This document shows, piece by piece, positions 16,946 through 26,452 of a stretch of DNA of 64,000 nt; position 1 is the first letter of the stretch; the number at the start of each line of letters is the position of its first letter. This stretch comes from Paenibacillus bouchesdurhonensis (GTDB lineage: Bacteria > Bacillota > Bacilli > Paenibacillales > Paenibacillaceae). The notes below the pieces were generated by a model, which saw only the letters and a list, made by a program, of their open reading frames with translations, searched no databases and was not told where the DNA came from. The stretch covers positions 2,176,636 to 2,240,635 of the forward strand of contig NZ_LT732548.1 of assembly GCF_900155685.1 (NCBI RefSeq). The letters are read 5' to 3'. A program made the position numbers and the translations under genes.

Positions 16946-19900
16946 ATGAAAAAAGTAGATGTCAAAGAACAAGCACGGGCCCGTGATCAGCGCATCCTCC
17001 ATAAATGGAAGCAGGAGAATACATTCAAGCGCAGCATGGAAAATCGTGAGGGGCGTCCGAACTATGTGTTCTATGAAGGTCCGCCTACCGCTAACGGCGC
17101 TCCGCATATCGGTCACGTTCTCGGCCGGGTAATCAAGGACTTCATCGGTCGTTACCAGACAATGAACGGTTATCGGGTAGTTCGTAAAGCAGGCTGGGAT
17201 ACGCATGGTTTGCCTGTCGAGCTCGGTGTCGAGAAGCAGCTTGGCATTTCCGGTAAACAGGAGATCGAGAAGTATGGCGTAGAGAAGTTCGTGAAGAAGT
17301 GCAAAGACAGCGTATTCGAATATGAGAAGCAATGGCGAGAATTAACGGAAGGGATCGCTTATTGGACGGATCTGGATAACCCATACATCACATTGCAGAA
17401 TACGTATATCGAAAGTGTATGGAATATTTTATCGACGATTCACCAAAAAGGACTGCTCTATCGCGGTCATCGCGTCAGTCCGTACTGCCCATGCTGCCAA
17501 ACGACGCTCAGCTCTCATGAGGTTGCTCAAGGGTATGAAGACGTGAAGGATTTAAGTGCTACCTCGAAATTTAAGTTGAAGGACAGCGGCGAATTTGTGC
17601 TTGCCTGGACGACGACTCCATGGACACTGCCTGCCCACGTGGCTCTTGCCGTAAATCCGGAGTTGGAATATGTTCGTGCCAAGCAGGAGAACGATGTATA
17701 TATCGTTGCTAAAAATTTGGCCGATGATGTCCTGAAAGGCGAATTTGAGGTACTGTCTACTTTGAAGGGTGCTGAGCTTGTAGGCAAATCCTACACCCCG
17801 CCATTCAGCTACGTGTCTCCGGAGAACGGACTCGTTATTCTAGGGGCAGACTTTGTTACGGATGCCAGCGGTACAGGGATTGTTCATATGGCTCCGGCTC
17901 ATGGTGAAGACGACTACAGAGTTTGCCGTGAGAATGGAGTCCAATTCGTCAGCGTTGTCAACACACAGGGGCACTATACGGATGAAGTAACGGATTTCGC
18001 CGGCCGCTTCGTGAAAGACTGCGATCTGGATATCGTGAAATGGCTGTCTGAACACGGTCTGCTGTACTCCAAAGAAAAGTACGAGCACAGCTATCCATTC
18101 TGCTGGCGCTGTAAATCACCGCTGCTTTACTATGCGATGGAGAGCTGGTTCATTCAGACAACCGCAGTGAAGGATCAATTGATCGCTAATAATAACGGAG
18201 TACAGTGGTACCCGGGGCATATTCGCGAAGGCCGTTTCGGCAAATTCCTCGAGGATCTGGTGGATTGGAATATTAGCCGCAATCGTTATTGGGGAACCCC
18301 GCTTAACGTCTGGGTGTGTAACTCCTGTAAAGGTGAATATGCACCTTCCAGCCACAAGGATTTGCGCGAGCATGCTGTAGGCCATATATCCGAAGATCTT
18401 GAGCTGCATAAGCCTTATGTGGATGAGGTAAAGCTGCACTGCCCGCACTGCGAAGGCGGAATTATGGAGCGCACGTCCGAAGTGATCGATGTCTGGTTCG
18501 ATAGCGGATCGATGCCATTTGCGCAATACCATTACCCGTTCGGCGATACAAAAGTCTTCGAGGAGCAGTACCCGGCCGATATGATCTGCGAGGGAATTGA
18601 CCAAACGCGTGGCTGGTTCTACAGCTTGCTTGCCGTATCAACGCTATTTAATGGCAAGGCTCCATATAAGGCCGTCATTTCAACGGGGCATATTCTGGAC
18701 GAAAACGGGCAGAAAATGTCTAAATCGAAAGGGAACGTTATCGATCCCTGGGATATCATTAACGAATTCGGAGCGGATGCTTTCCGCTGGGCCTTGCTGT
18801 CAGACAGCGCGCCATGGAGCAGCAAGCGGTTCTCCAAAGGCATTGTCGCTGAAGCGAAATCCAAAGTGGTCGATACGTTGGTGAACACGCACTCCTTCCT
18901 GACATTATATGCTGGAATCGACGGATTCAATCCAGAGGAGCATGAGTTCCGGCCATCCAAGAGCAAGCTGGATCGCTGGATTCTGTCCCGCTTGAACAGT
19001 CTGATCCAGGTTGTTAATAAGGGGCTCGCGGTCAATGACTTCTTGAATCCGGCCAAAGCAATCGAAGGCTTTATCGATGAACTGAGCAACTGGTACATCC
19101 GCCGTTCGCGCGATCGCTTCTGGGGCAGCGGCCTTGGGGAAGATAAGGTATCAGCTTATCAGACTCTGATCGATGTTTTACTGACACTCTCCAAACTGAT
19201 GGCGCCGTATACGCCGCTATTGTCCGAGGATATTTATACGAACCTTGGCGGCGGGGACAGCGTACATCTGGCGGATTATCCGAAGGCGGATGAAGCGCTG
19301 ATCGACCAGACGCTGGAAAAGGACATGGAGAGCGCGCGTCAAATCGTCGAGCTGGCTCGCAATGTGCGAAATGAGACTGGAATCAAGACGCGCCAGCCGC
19401 TGACGAGCTTGATCGTTTCCATGGATCGTGAATTTGCGGTAGCCGAGTACGAAGGAATCATCAAGGATGAGATTAACGTCAAGAGAATTGAGCTGGAGAC
19501 GAGCGACAGCGGATTCGTTGACTTTACGCTAAAGCTGAACTTGAAGGTGGCCGGTAAGAAATACGGCAAGAATGTAGGCTTCCTGCAGGGCTTCCTGAAG
19601 GGACTGACGCCTGAGGAAACTCGCCGTGCGGTCGAGAGCGGTTCGATCAATGTAACCTCTCCAGAGGGGGAAGAGCTGCAAATTACAGCGGAAGAGCTGT
19701 TGATCGACAAACAGGCGAAGCCTGGTTTCGCTTCCGCGTCGGGCTATGGCATTACAGTAGCGTTGAATACCGATATTACACCGGAGCTGGAGCAGGAGGG
19801 CTGGGTGCGCGAAGTTGTGCGCGCGGTTCAAGATACCCGCAAGAAGCTGGATCTGCCAATTGAGAAAAGAGTGCACTTGACTCTCGATGTAGATGATGAG

Positions 19901-20041
19901 CTGAGAACGGCCATTGAGGCTTTCGAGCAGGTGCTGCGTGATAACGTCTTGATCACGGATGTGTCGTTCGGCAAGCCGGAAGGAGATGTTGAGGTCGCAG
20001 ATCTCGGCACGAAGACGATCGGAATTCAAATCGAGGCTTAA
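16946..20041 (+). CDS. ileS: Isoleucyl-tRNA synthetase, long (type 2-like) form
   Basis: Charges tRNA-Ile. The class I motif HIGH is at residues 54-57 and KMSKS at 590-594, followed by KGN. The CP1 editing domain lies between (WTTTPWTLPAHVAL). At 1031 residues it is about 110 longer than the Bacillus subtilis enzyme. It reads like the eukaryote-like IleS2/MupA group (KAGWDTHGLPVELGVEK, then YW-DLDNPYITL), a group known for low sensitivity to mupirocin. ATG 16946 is preferred over TTG 16925, which lies at the ribosome binding site GAAAGGAAG. It is expressed through the T-box. Confidence 0.95.
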   Translation: MKKVDVKEQARARDQRILHKWKQENTFKRSMENREGRPNYVFYEGPPTANGAPHIGHVLGRVIKDFIGRYQTMNGYRVVRKAGWDTHGLPVELGVEKQLGISGKQEIEKYGVEKFVKKCKDSVFEYEKQWRELTEGIAYWTDLDNPYITLQNTYIESVWNILSTIHQKGLLYRGHRVSPYCPCCQTTLSSHEVAQGYEDVKDLSATSKFKLKDSGEFVLAWTTTPWTLPAHVALAVNPELEYVRAKQENDVYIVAKNLADDVLKGEFEVLSTLKGAELVGKSYTPPFSYVSPENGLVILGADFVTDASGTGIVHMAPAHGEDDYRVCRENGVQFVSVVNTQGHYTDEVTDFAGRFVKDCDLDIVKWLSEHGLLYSKEKYEHSYPFCWRCKSPLLYYAMESWFIQTTAVKDQLIANNNGVQWYPGHIREGRFGKFLEDLVDWNISRNRYWGTPLNVWVCNSCKGEYAPSSHKDLREHAVGHISEDLELHKPYVDEVKLHCPHCEGGIMERTSEVIDVWFDSGSMPFAQYHYPFGDTKVFEEQYPADMICEGIDQTRGWFYSLLAVSTLFNGKAPYKAVISTGHILDENGQKMSKSKGNVIDPWDIINEFGADAFRWALLSDSAPWSSKRFSKGIVAEAKSKVVDTLVNTHSFLTLYAGIDGFNPEEHEFRPSKSKLDRWILSRLNSLIQVVNKGLAVNDFLNPAKAIEGFIDELSNWYIRRSRDRFWGSGLGEDKVSAYQTLIDVLLTLSKLMAPYTPLLSEDIYTNLGGGDSVHLADYPKADEALIDQTLEKDMESARQIVELARNVRNETGIKTRQPLTSLIVSMDREFAVAEYEGIIKDEINVKRIELETSDSGFVDFTLKLNLKVAGKKYGKNVGFLQGFLKGLTPEETRRAVESGSINVTSPEGEELQITAEELLIDKQAKPGFASASGYGITVALNTDITPELEQEGWVREVVRAVQDTRKKLDLPIEKRVHLTLDVDDELRTAIEAFEQVLRDNVLITDVSFGKPEGDVEVADLGTKTIGIQIEA

Positions 20042-20088
20042 ACGCTGAATGGCAGCCCCGACTGAAGGTCATAATATTTAGAATCAAG

Positions 20089-20142
20089 CACAAACGAGCT
20101 CTGGCGATCTCTTGAATACAGAGAGGCCCTGGCTCGTTTGTG
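20089..20142. repeat. Long-loop inverted repeat after ileS
   Basis: Arms CACAAACGAGC (20089-20099) and GCTCGTTTGTG (20132-20142) are perfect complements with 32 bases between them. There is no T-tract, so its use as a terminator is doubtful. Confidence 0.6.
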
Positions 20143-20192
20143 TTCAGTTAATACTTCTAAGTGCTGCCTTCAGTAAAGGATGGGATAGCCGG

Positions 20193-20612
20193 ATGACTCA
20201 GCACAGACCGAAAGCAGACCATGCAAATTCAGCGGACAAAGCAGAAAGAAAAAATACAGAAACTCCTATAAGTGCCGAGGGGATGCTGCAAAACAAGGTG
20301 TACGATCCCCATGCTGCGGAGGAGAAAATGAATGTCATTTACGAAATGACCTTAAAATGGGCGCATCAGCTCGAGCAGTCGCGAATCATAGAATATACCG
20401 AACTGCAGCGCCGTCCATGGAGCCTGATCTGGCGCAATGTTCTTGCCGGGACAGCCAGAGGCGTAGGAATCGCCGTCGGCTTTACTTTTTTTGCGGCAAC
20501 GATCATCTATGTCCTGCAGACTCTTGGTGCATTGAATTTGCCGATTATCGGAGATTACATTGCCGATATTGTCCGAATTGTCCAGCGGCAGTTAGAACTC
20601 AATACGTATTAG
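20193..20612 (+). CDS. DUF5665-type small membrane protein
   Basis: About 139 residues from ATG 20193. The N-terminal 60 residues are polar. The core WSLIWRNVLAGTARGVGIA leads into a hydrophobic segment (GFTFFAATIIYVLQTLG) and a conserved-looking end, LPIIGDYIADIVRIVQ. This pattern fits the DUF5665 family, which has no assigned function. The start is uncertain, because the ribosome binding site is weak and longer in-frame starts (20112) exist. It stands between ileS and the convergent yteA-like gene. Confidence 0.7.
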   Translation: MTQHRPKADHANSADKAERKNTETPISAEGMLQNKVYDPHAAEEKMNVIYEMTLKWAHQLEQSRIIEYTELQRRPWSLIWRNVLAGTARGVGIAVGFTFFAATIIYVLQTLGALNLPIIGDYIADIVRIVQRQLELNTY

Positions 20613-20632
20613 CCTGATTCGCAGGAGTAAGC

Positions 20633-21370
20633 TTAGTACGTATTCGGCCCATCTCCGAGGGACTCCTCACTGTCCAAATATTTGGTAGCGCTCATATGCT
20701 TGCGGTACTGTCCGTTGCGATAAAAGAATACTTCCTGGCCATATATGTCTGTAGCAACAAAGCTCTCATAGGGCTCGACGAAACCGTCCAGCTCACGACT
20801 TGCTTCGATTTCCATATCATTGTAATCATCGATTTCGTCCTCTTCGGCCATAGCAGGGGAGTTCGAGGTGCCGTAGCTTTCAACAATTTGCCAAGCGTCT
20901 TCTCCGTCGAATTCGGTCTCGTCGGCGCGCTCATCCAGGCTGGTGCGGCCGAATGGCGGATACAACACCTGCTCCTCGACAGGTCGATGCGCAGACACCT
21001 TTGATTGTGGACTATGCTCCTTGCAGTAAGCCGTTTCGGGGATTGCCTTCAGGCGCTGGATATCGATCGCCTGATCGCAGGTCAGGCAGTAGCCGTAAGT
21101 TCCCTCGGCTATACGATCCAGCGCGTCTTCCACACGAGTCAAGCGCAGCTCGTCATGGTCGGTGAGCGCTAAATCCTTGCCGCGTTCGAACAGTTCCGTC
21201 CCGATGTCGGCAGGATGGTTGTCAACCGCGCTGAGCTCACTGGTATTATCGCGGATGCTTCGGTTAAGACCGTAGTGTTCGTTTGCCGACAGTTTGGCCT
21301 GGATGGATTGCTGCTCAGAGCGAAGCTCGGCTTCGAGCTCCGCAAGAAGCTGCTTTGTAAGGTGGGGCAT
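20633..21370 (-). CDS. YteA-like TraR/DksA zinc-finger protein
   Basis: 245 residues. The N-terminal third is a coiled-coil-prone helix (LLAELEAELRSEQQSIQ). A DksA/TraR zinc finger follows: CLTCDQAI, then YCKEH, with three Cys and a His. An acidic C-terminal region follows, as in the YteA sporulation family of Bacillota. DksA-type proteins enter the RNA polymerase secondary channel, but this is not shown for YteA. ATG at 21370 has GAAAGGAGAT in front; a longer start at 21436 has none. It is convergent with the DUF5665 gene and divergent from lspA. Confidence 0.85.
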   Translation of the reverse strand: MPHLTKQLLAELEAELRSEQQSIQAKLSANEHYGLNRSIRDNTSELSAVDNHPADIGTELFERGKDLALTDHDELRLTRVEDALDRIAEGTYGYCLTCDQAIDIQRLKAIPETAYCKEHSPQSKVSAHRPVEEQVLYPPFGRTSLDERADETEFDGEDAWQIVESYGTSNSPAMAEEDEIDDYNDMEIEASRELDGFVEPYESFVATDIYGQEVFFYRNGQYRKHMSATKYLDSEESLGDGPNTY

Positions 21371-21576
21371 GTCAGATCTCCTTTCAGCCCGAAAAGTAGT
21401 CGCATGGGCATTGGTCATAGCTCTATTTTGCGCCAAAGTCCGACGATTTACCTACGGAAAATACTATCTTACATGGACGACTTAATTCCTGCTGTGCTAC
21501 AATATACAGGGCTCACATGTGGTTAATCCTACCGCCGGATGAAGCGGGGGAAATGAAAAACGAGGTGACTTGCCGC

Positions 21577-22077
21577 ATGATTTATTTTTTGATAGCGTTG
21601 ATTATTTTCCTTATTGATCAGGGAACAAAGTATTTGATAGCCACACGCATGACAATAGGAGAGCAAATTCCCATTATCGGAGATTTCTTCCTGATTACTT
21701 CGCATCGCAACCGTGGCGCGGCTTTTGGGATTTTAGAGAATCAACGTTGGTTTTTTATCATATTTACAATCATTGTCGTGATAGGCGTTATTTGGTATAT
21801 GTTAAAAGTGAAGGGATCCTCCAACAAATTGCTGTCGATTGCGCTTTCCCTTGTTTTGGGCGGGACGCTTGGAAATTTTCTGGATCGATTGCTGACAGGA
21901 GAGGTCGTAGACTTCCTGCAGTTTAATTTTGGGAGCTACACGTTTCCTATTTTTAATGTGGCCGACTCCTCGATTGTCATCGGTTTCGGTTTGATCGTTC
22001 TGGATTCGTTCATGGAAGTGAAGCGGGAGAAAAAGGCGTCAGCTGCTATTGCTGCGGATCAAGAGGATAAGTCATGA
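21577..22077 (+). CDS. lspA: LspA, prolipoprotein signal peptidase (signal peptidase II)
   Basis: LspA cleaves lipoprotein signal peptides after diacylglyceryl transfer. Four hydrophobic segments are visible. The two catalytic aspartates lie in GNFLDR and FNVADSS. From ATG 21577, behind CGAGGTGAC, the protein has 166 residues; ATG 21553 is an alternative that adds eight residues. Several lipoproteins in this window (the MFP, the solute-binding protein and the ComEC-like protein) would be its substrates. It overlaps rluD by 4 bp (ATGA). Confidence 0.96.
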   Translation: MIYFLIALIIFLIDQGTKYLIATRMTIGEQIPIIGDFFLITSHRNRGAAFGILENQRWFFIIFTIIVVIGVIWYMLKVKGSSNKLLSIALSLVLGGTLGNFLDRLLTGEVVDFLQFNFGSYTFPIFNVADSSIVIGFGLIVLDSFMEVKREKKASAAIAADQEDKS

Positions 22078-23021
22078 ATGAGCTAACATTTAATGAACAA
22101 GCTGAGAACAACCAAATGGAATGGCGCGTAGACGAGTCAGCAGCCAAGACGCGGGTTGATAAATATGTGAAGCAGCAGCTCGGTGATGATACTTCGCGTA
22201 CCCAAATTCAAATTTGGATCGAGAACAGGGCTGTGCTGGTGAATGGTTCTGCGGTGAAGACGAATTATAAGCTCGAAAATGGAGATCACGTCATATTAAC
22301 GGTTCCAAAGGCCGAGTCTGTAGAAATTGTGCCAGAGGATATCCCGCTTGATATTTACTATGAGGACAGTGACGTGATCGTTGTTAACAAACCGCGCGGT
22401 ATGGTCGTTCATCCAGCGCCGGGGCATTCTTCGGGCACGCTAGTGAATGCGCTGATGGCGCACTGCAAGGATTTGTCGGGTATTAACGGAGAACTCCGTC
22501 CAGGCATCGTTCATCGCATCGACAAAGATACGTCGGGACTGATTATGGCGGCGAAGAATGATAAGTCCCATGCCTCGTTAGCAGCTCAGTTGAAAGAACA
22601 TTCCGTGACAAGGAAATATTTAGCTCTCGTCCACGGCAACCTAAGCCATGATCAGGGCACGGTGGACGCTCCCATTGGGCGTGATCCACATGACCGCAAA
22701 ATGTACACCGTTATCGATCGCAACAGCAAGCATGCGGTGACTCATTTCCACGTCACAGAGCGCTTTGGGGATTACACGCTGCTGGAGCTGAAGCTGGAGA
22801 CCGGAAGGACGCATCAAATTCGCGTACATATGAAGTTTATCGGTCACCCGCTAGTTGGAGATCCGATGTACGGGCGCAGCAAGGGTATTAAATTCGATGG
22901 ACAAGCCCTTCATGCGGCAGTACTTGGCTTTGTGCATCCAGCGACAGGCGAATATATGGAGTTCACAGCCCCGATCCCTGCGGATATGGAGGATATGCTT
23001 CATTCGCTCAGAAGCCGCTAA
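22074..23021 (+). CDS. RluD/YlyB-family 23S rRNA pseudouridine synthase
   Basis: 315 residues. An N-terminal S4 domain (RVDKYVKQQL to NYKLENGDHV) precedes the RluA-type catalytic domain with HRIDKDTSG carrying the catalytic Asp, and RTHQIRVHM. The lspA-ylyB-pyrR order of Bacillus subtilis is kept except for the aminotransferase gene inserted downstream. Which uridines it modifies cannot be read from the sequence; RluD-type positions in helix 69 are the family expectation. Confidence 0.92.
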   Translation: MNELTFNEQAENNQMEWRVDESAAKTRVDKYVKQQLGDDTSRTQIQIWIENRAVLVNGSAVKTNYKLENGDHVILTVPKAESVEIVPEDIPLDIYYEDSDVIVVNKPRGMVVHPAPGHSSGTLVNALMAHCKDLSGINGELRPGIVHRIDKDTSGLIMAAKNDKSHASLAAQLKEHSVTRKYLALVHGNLSHDQGTVDAPIGRDPHDRKMYTVIDRNSKHAVTHFHVTERFGDYTLLELKLETGRTHQIRVHMKFIGHPLVGDPMYGRSKGIKFDGQALHAAVLGFVHPATGEYMEFTAPIPADMEDMLHSLRSR

Positions 23022-23039
23022 GTTTATTGAATTCAAACG

Positions 23040-23094
23040 ACACCTTTTGACTGGATTTCGGTAAAAGACGAATCCAGGCAAAGGGTGTTTTTTT
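23040..23094 (+). terminator. Terminator after the rluD-type gene
   Basis: Long, slightly imperfect stem (about 23040-23058 with 23070-23088) followed by seven T. It lies between the pseudouridine synthase and the aminotransferase gene and argues against the upstream start of the latter. Confidence 0.85.
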
Positions 23095-23209
23095 GCGTTG
23101 TTTAATGTTATCCGGCAAAAAGTACAAACGTTTCCCCGTTCTATCCATTCCCTCGCCTCCTCGGCTATATGATCATATAACAGTAGACTGTGTGAAGGAG
23201 ATGGAATAC

Positions 23210-24478
23210 ATGACAGCAACAACAATGAACCAAGATCCTTATAAAGAAGCCTATATCATGCAGAAGCTAGCCGAACGGATCGGCGGAGCTGATTACGGCA
23301 AGGATACGGCCATTTACAAGTTCGAGAAAATCAAACGTGCCAAAGCTGCTGCAAGCATGGAATTCCCCGATATCGAACTGATCGACATGGGGGTGGGAGA
23401 ACCCGATGAAATGGCAGATCCGGCGATAGTAAGCAAGCTGTCAGAGGAGGCGGCAAAGCCGGAAAACAGAGGTTATGCCGACAATGGAATAGTTGAATTC
23501 AAGCAGGCTGCGGCTTTATATTTGCGGGACGTCTTCGGCGTTCAAGGCATTGACCCGACATCGGAAATCGTTCACTCGATCGGCTCCAAGCCGGCATTGG
23601 CCATGCTTCCATACTGTTTCATTAATCCCGGGGATTTGGCCATATTGACGATTCCGGGATATCCGGTATTGGGAACCCATACCAAATATTTGGGCGGGGA
23701 AGTATATAACCTGCCGCTAACGGAAGAGAATGCTTTTTTGCCTGATCTGGAGACGATTCCGGAGGACATTGCACGAAAGGCCAAGCTGTTATACCTGAAT
23801 TACCCGAACAATCCGACTGGAGCGAGCGCGACTTATGAGTTTTTTGCTAAAGTTGTTGAATGGGCCCGTAAAAATAAAGTCATTGTCGTCCATGATGCCC
23901 CTTATGCGGCTCTGACGTTTGACGGATTTAAGCCGTTAAGCTTCTTGTCTGTTTCTGGTGCCAAAGAGGTCGGTGTCGAGCTTCACTCTCTATCCAAGTC
24001 TTACAATATGACAGGCTGGCGCATTGGCTTTGTCGCCGGAAATCCATTGATTGTTAAAGCGTTCAGCGATGTAAAGGATAATTGCGATTCAGGTCAATTT
24101 ATCGCGATTCAGAAGGCAGCCGCTTATGCGCTTGTCCATCCGGAACTTACGAAGGCCATAGCCGCTAAATATTCAAGGCGGCATGAGCTGCTCGTCAACG
24201 CGCTGAACGAAATCGGGTTCCAGGCTCGAAAGCCGCAGGGTTCCTTTTTTCTATATGTGAAGGCGCCTAAAGGAATAAAAGGCGGTGAAACGTTCAGAAC
24301 AGCGGAAGATTTCTCCCAATATTTAATTAGGCGCAAATTAATATCTACAGTGCCGTGGGATGAGGCTGGTTCATATGTGCGATTCTCGGTTACATTTATC
24401 GCTAAGGGAATTGAGGAAGAGAAGGAAGTCATTGCGGAGCTCAAGCGCCGTCTCGGAAATGTCGCTTTTGAGCATTAA
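23210..24478 (+). CDS. LL-diaminopimelate aminotransferase-like PLP enzyme (DapL type)
   Basis: Fold-type I class I/II aminotransferase of 422 residues. The PLP lysine is in SLSKSYNMTGWRIGF, and YLNYPNNPTGA and HDAPYAAL are the usual cofactor contacts. The N-terminal IDMGVGEPDEMADP and RGYADNGI agree with LL-DAP aminotransferases, which make LL-DAP from tetrahydrodipicolinate in one step. The exact substrate is inferred. ATG 23210 has GAAGGAG in front. The open frame continues upstream to 23093, but that part lies on the terminator. It stands alone between rluD and the pyr leader, unlike the Bacillus subtilis order. Confidence 0.78.
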   Translation: MTATTMNQDPYKEAYIMQKLAERIGGADYGKDTAIYKFEKIKRAKAAASMEFPDIELIDMGVGEPDEMADPAIVSKLSEEAAKPENRGYADNGIVEFKQAAALYLRDVFGVQGIDPTSEIVHSIGSKPALAMLPYCFINPGDLAILTIPGYPVLGTHTKYLGGEVYNLPLTEENAFLPDLETIPEDIARKAKLLYLNYPNNPTGASATYEFFAKVVEWARKNKVIVVHDAPYAALTFDGFKPLSFLSVSGAKEVGVELHSLSKSYNMTGWRIGFVAGNPLIVKAFSDVKDNCDSGQFIAIQKAAAYALVHPELTKAIAAKYSRRHELLVNALNEIGFQARKPQGSFFLYVKAPKGIKGGETFRTAEDFSQYLIRRKLISTVPWDEAGSYVRFSVTFIAKGIEEEKEVIAELKRRLGNVAFEH

Positions 24479-24622
24479 CATGCCCTAGTTAAAAGTGATT
24501 GTATAATTATTAGTTAGTATGTATAATTATTAATATTTGTTTGGCGTTGGGCTTGGCAGGATAAAGATCAGATCCATTCTCCCGTTCTAGAATTTCCTCC
24601 AGATTTTTTCTCGGTTGCCTTC

Positions 24623-24652
24623 TTGACAAGTTAAGGTGCTTTCTGTCATAAT
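24623..24652 (+). promoter_or_regulatory. Promoter of the pyr operon
   Basis: TTGACA (24623-24628), 18 bases, CATAAT (24647-24652), just upstream of the PyrR-binding leader. Confidence 0.75.
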
Positions 24653-24654
24653 TC

Positions 24655-25429
<775 letters not shown>

Positions 25430-25430
25430 T

Positions 25431-26348
25431 ATGGCGATGACAGCTTCCGCATTGAAAGAACGCAGCTTGCTTGGGTTGAAGCATTTGAGCAGTGCAGAGA
25501 TTAACTGGATTCTCTATCGTGCCGCTTACTGGGAAGGTCAAAAGGAGAAGGTTACTCCGGTTTTGAAAGACCGCTTTATCTCCAATATGTTTTTTGAAAA
25601 TAGCACACGCACGCGCTTTTCCTTCGAAATGGCAGAGAAACGGTTAGGTGCAGAAGTTCTTAACTTCACTGCCGCCTCCTCAAGCGTAGAGAAGGGGGAA
25701 TCCATCTATGACACGGTTCGCACCTTGGAATCGATGGGTATCGATGCCGGAGTCATTCGCCTTAAGCCGATTGGCGTACTCGCGGAGCTCGCGGAGAAAG
25801 TATCGATTCCGCTTATCAATGCCGGCGACGGCAATAACGAGCATCCCACGCAGGCGCTGCTGGATCTGTACACAATGAAGAAGCACTTCGGTGAACTAAA
25901 GGGCCTGAAGGTGTCGATTATCGGCGATATCAAGCACAGCCGGGTAGCTCGCTCGAACTTGTGGGCTTTGCAGAAATTAGGAGCGCAAGTGAAGTTCTGC
26001 GCACCAGAGAGCATGAGAGCGCCGGAGCTGGAGCGCCATGCCCCATACGTATCGATTGACGAGGCCATGTGCAGCGACGTAGTCATGATGCTCCGAGTAC
26101 AACTGGAACGTCATGCGGGAGAAGGAATCATGAGCTCAGCTGATGAGTACAGACTGAATTACGGAATGACGGAGGAGCGGGCAGGGAAGCTATCCCCGCA
26201 CGTCATTATCATGCACCCTGCGCCGGTGAATCGGAACGTGGAGATCGACGACAGTGTGGTGGAACATCACCAATCCCGAATCTTCAAGCAAATGGAGAAC
26301 GGAGTGCCGATTCGGATGGCGGTTATGGAACGAGCGATGAGACACTAG
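25431..26348 (+). CDS. pyrB: PyrB, aspartate carbamoyltransferase catalytic chain
   Basis: Joins carbamoyl phosphate and aspartate. The 305-residue chain carries the carbamoyl-phosphate motif FFENSTRTRFSFE and the downstream HPTQALLDLYT and MHPAPVNR loops. No regulatory pyrI gene is nearby, as in Bacillus. ATG 25431 lies behind GAGAGGAGAACTGAT. A 104 bp gap without a recognised signal separates it from pyrC. Confidence 0.97.
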   Translation: MAMTASALKERSLLGLKHLSSAEINWILYRAAYWEGQKEKVTPVLKDRFISNMFFENSTRTRFSFEMAEKRLGAEVLNFTAASSSVEKGESIYDTVRTLESMGIDAGVIRLKPIGVLAELAEKVSIPLINAGDGNNEHPTQALLDLYTMKKHFGELKGLKVSIIGDIKHSRVARSNLWALQKLGAQVKFCAPESMRAPELERHAPYVSIDEAMCSDVVMMLRVQLERHAGEGIMSSADEYRLNYGMTEERAGKLSPHVIIMHPAPVNRNVEIDDSVVEHHQSRIFKQMENGVPIRMAVMERAMRH

Positions 26349-26452
26349 CACGAACATATTGAAGCATCCGGCTTGGATGCGGGATGCCTGAAGATACTGG
26401 TTATATTGAACGGATGGCTAGAATACAGCAACTCAATAAGCGGAGGTAAGCT

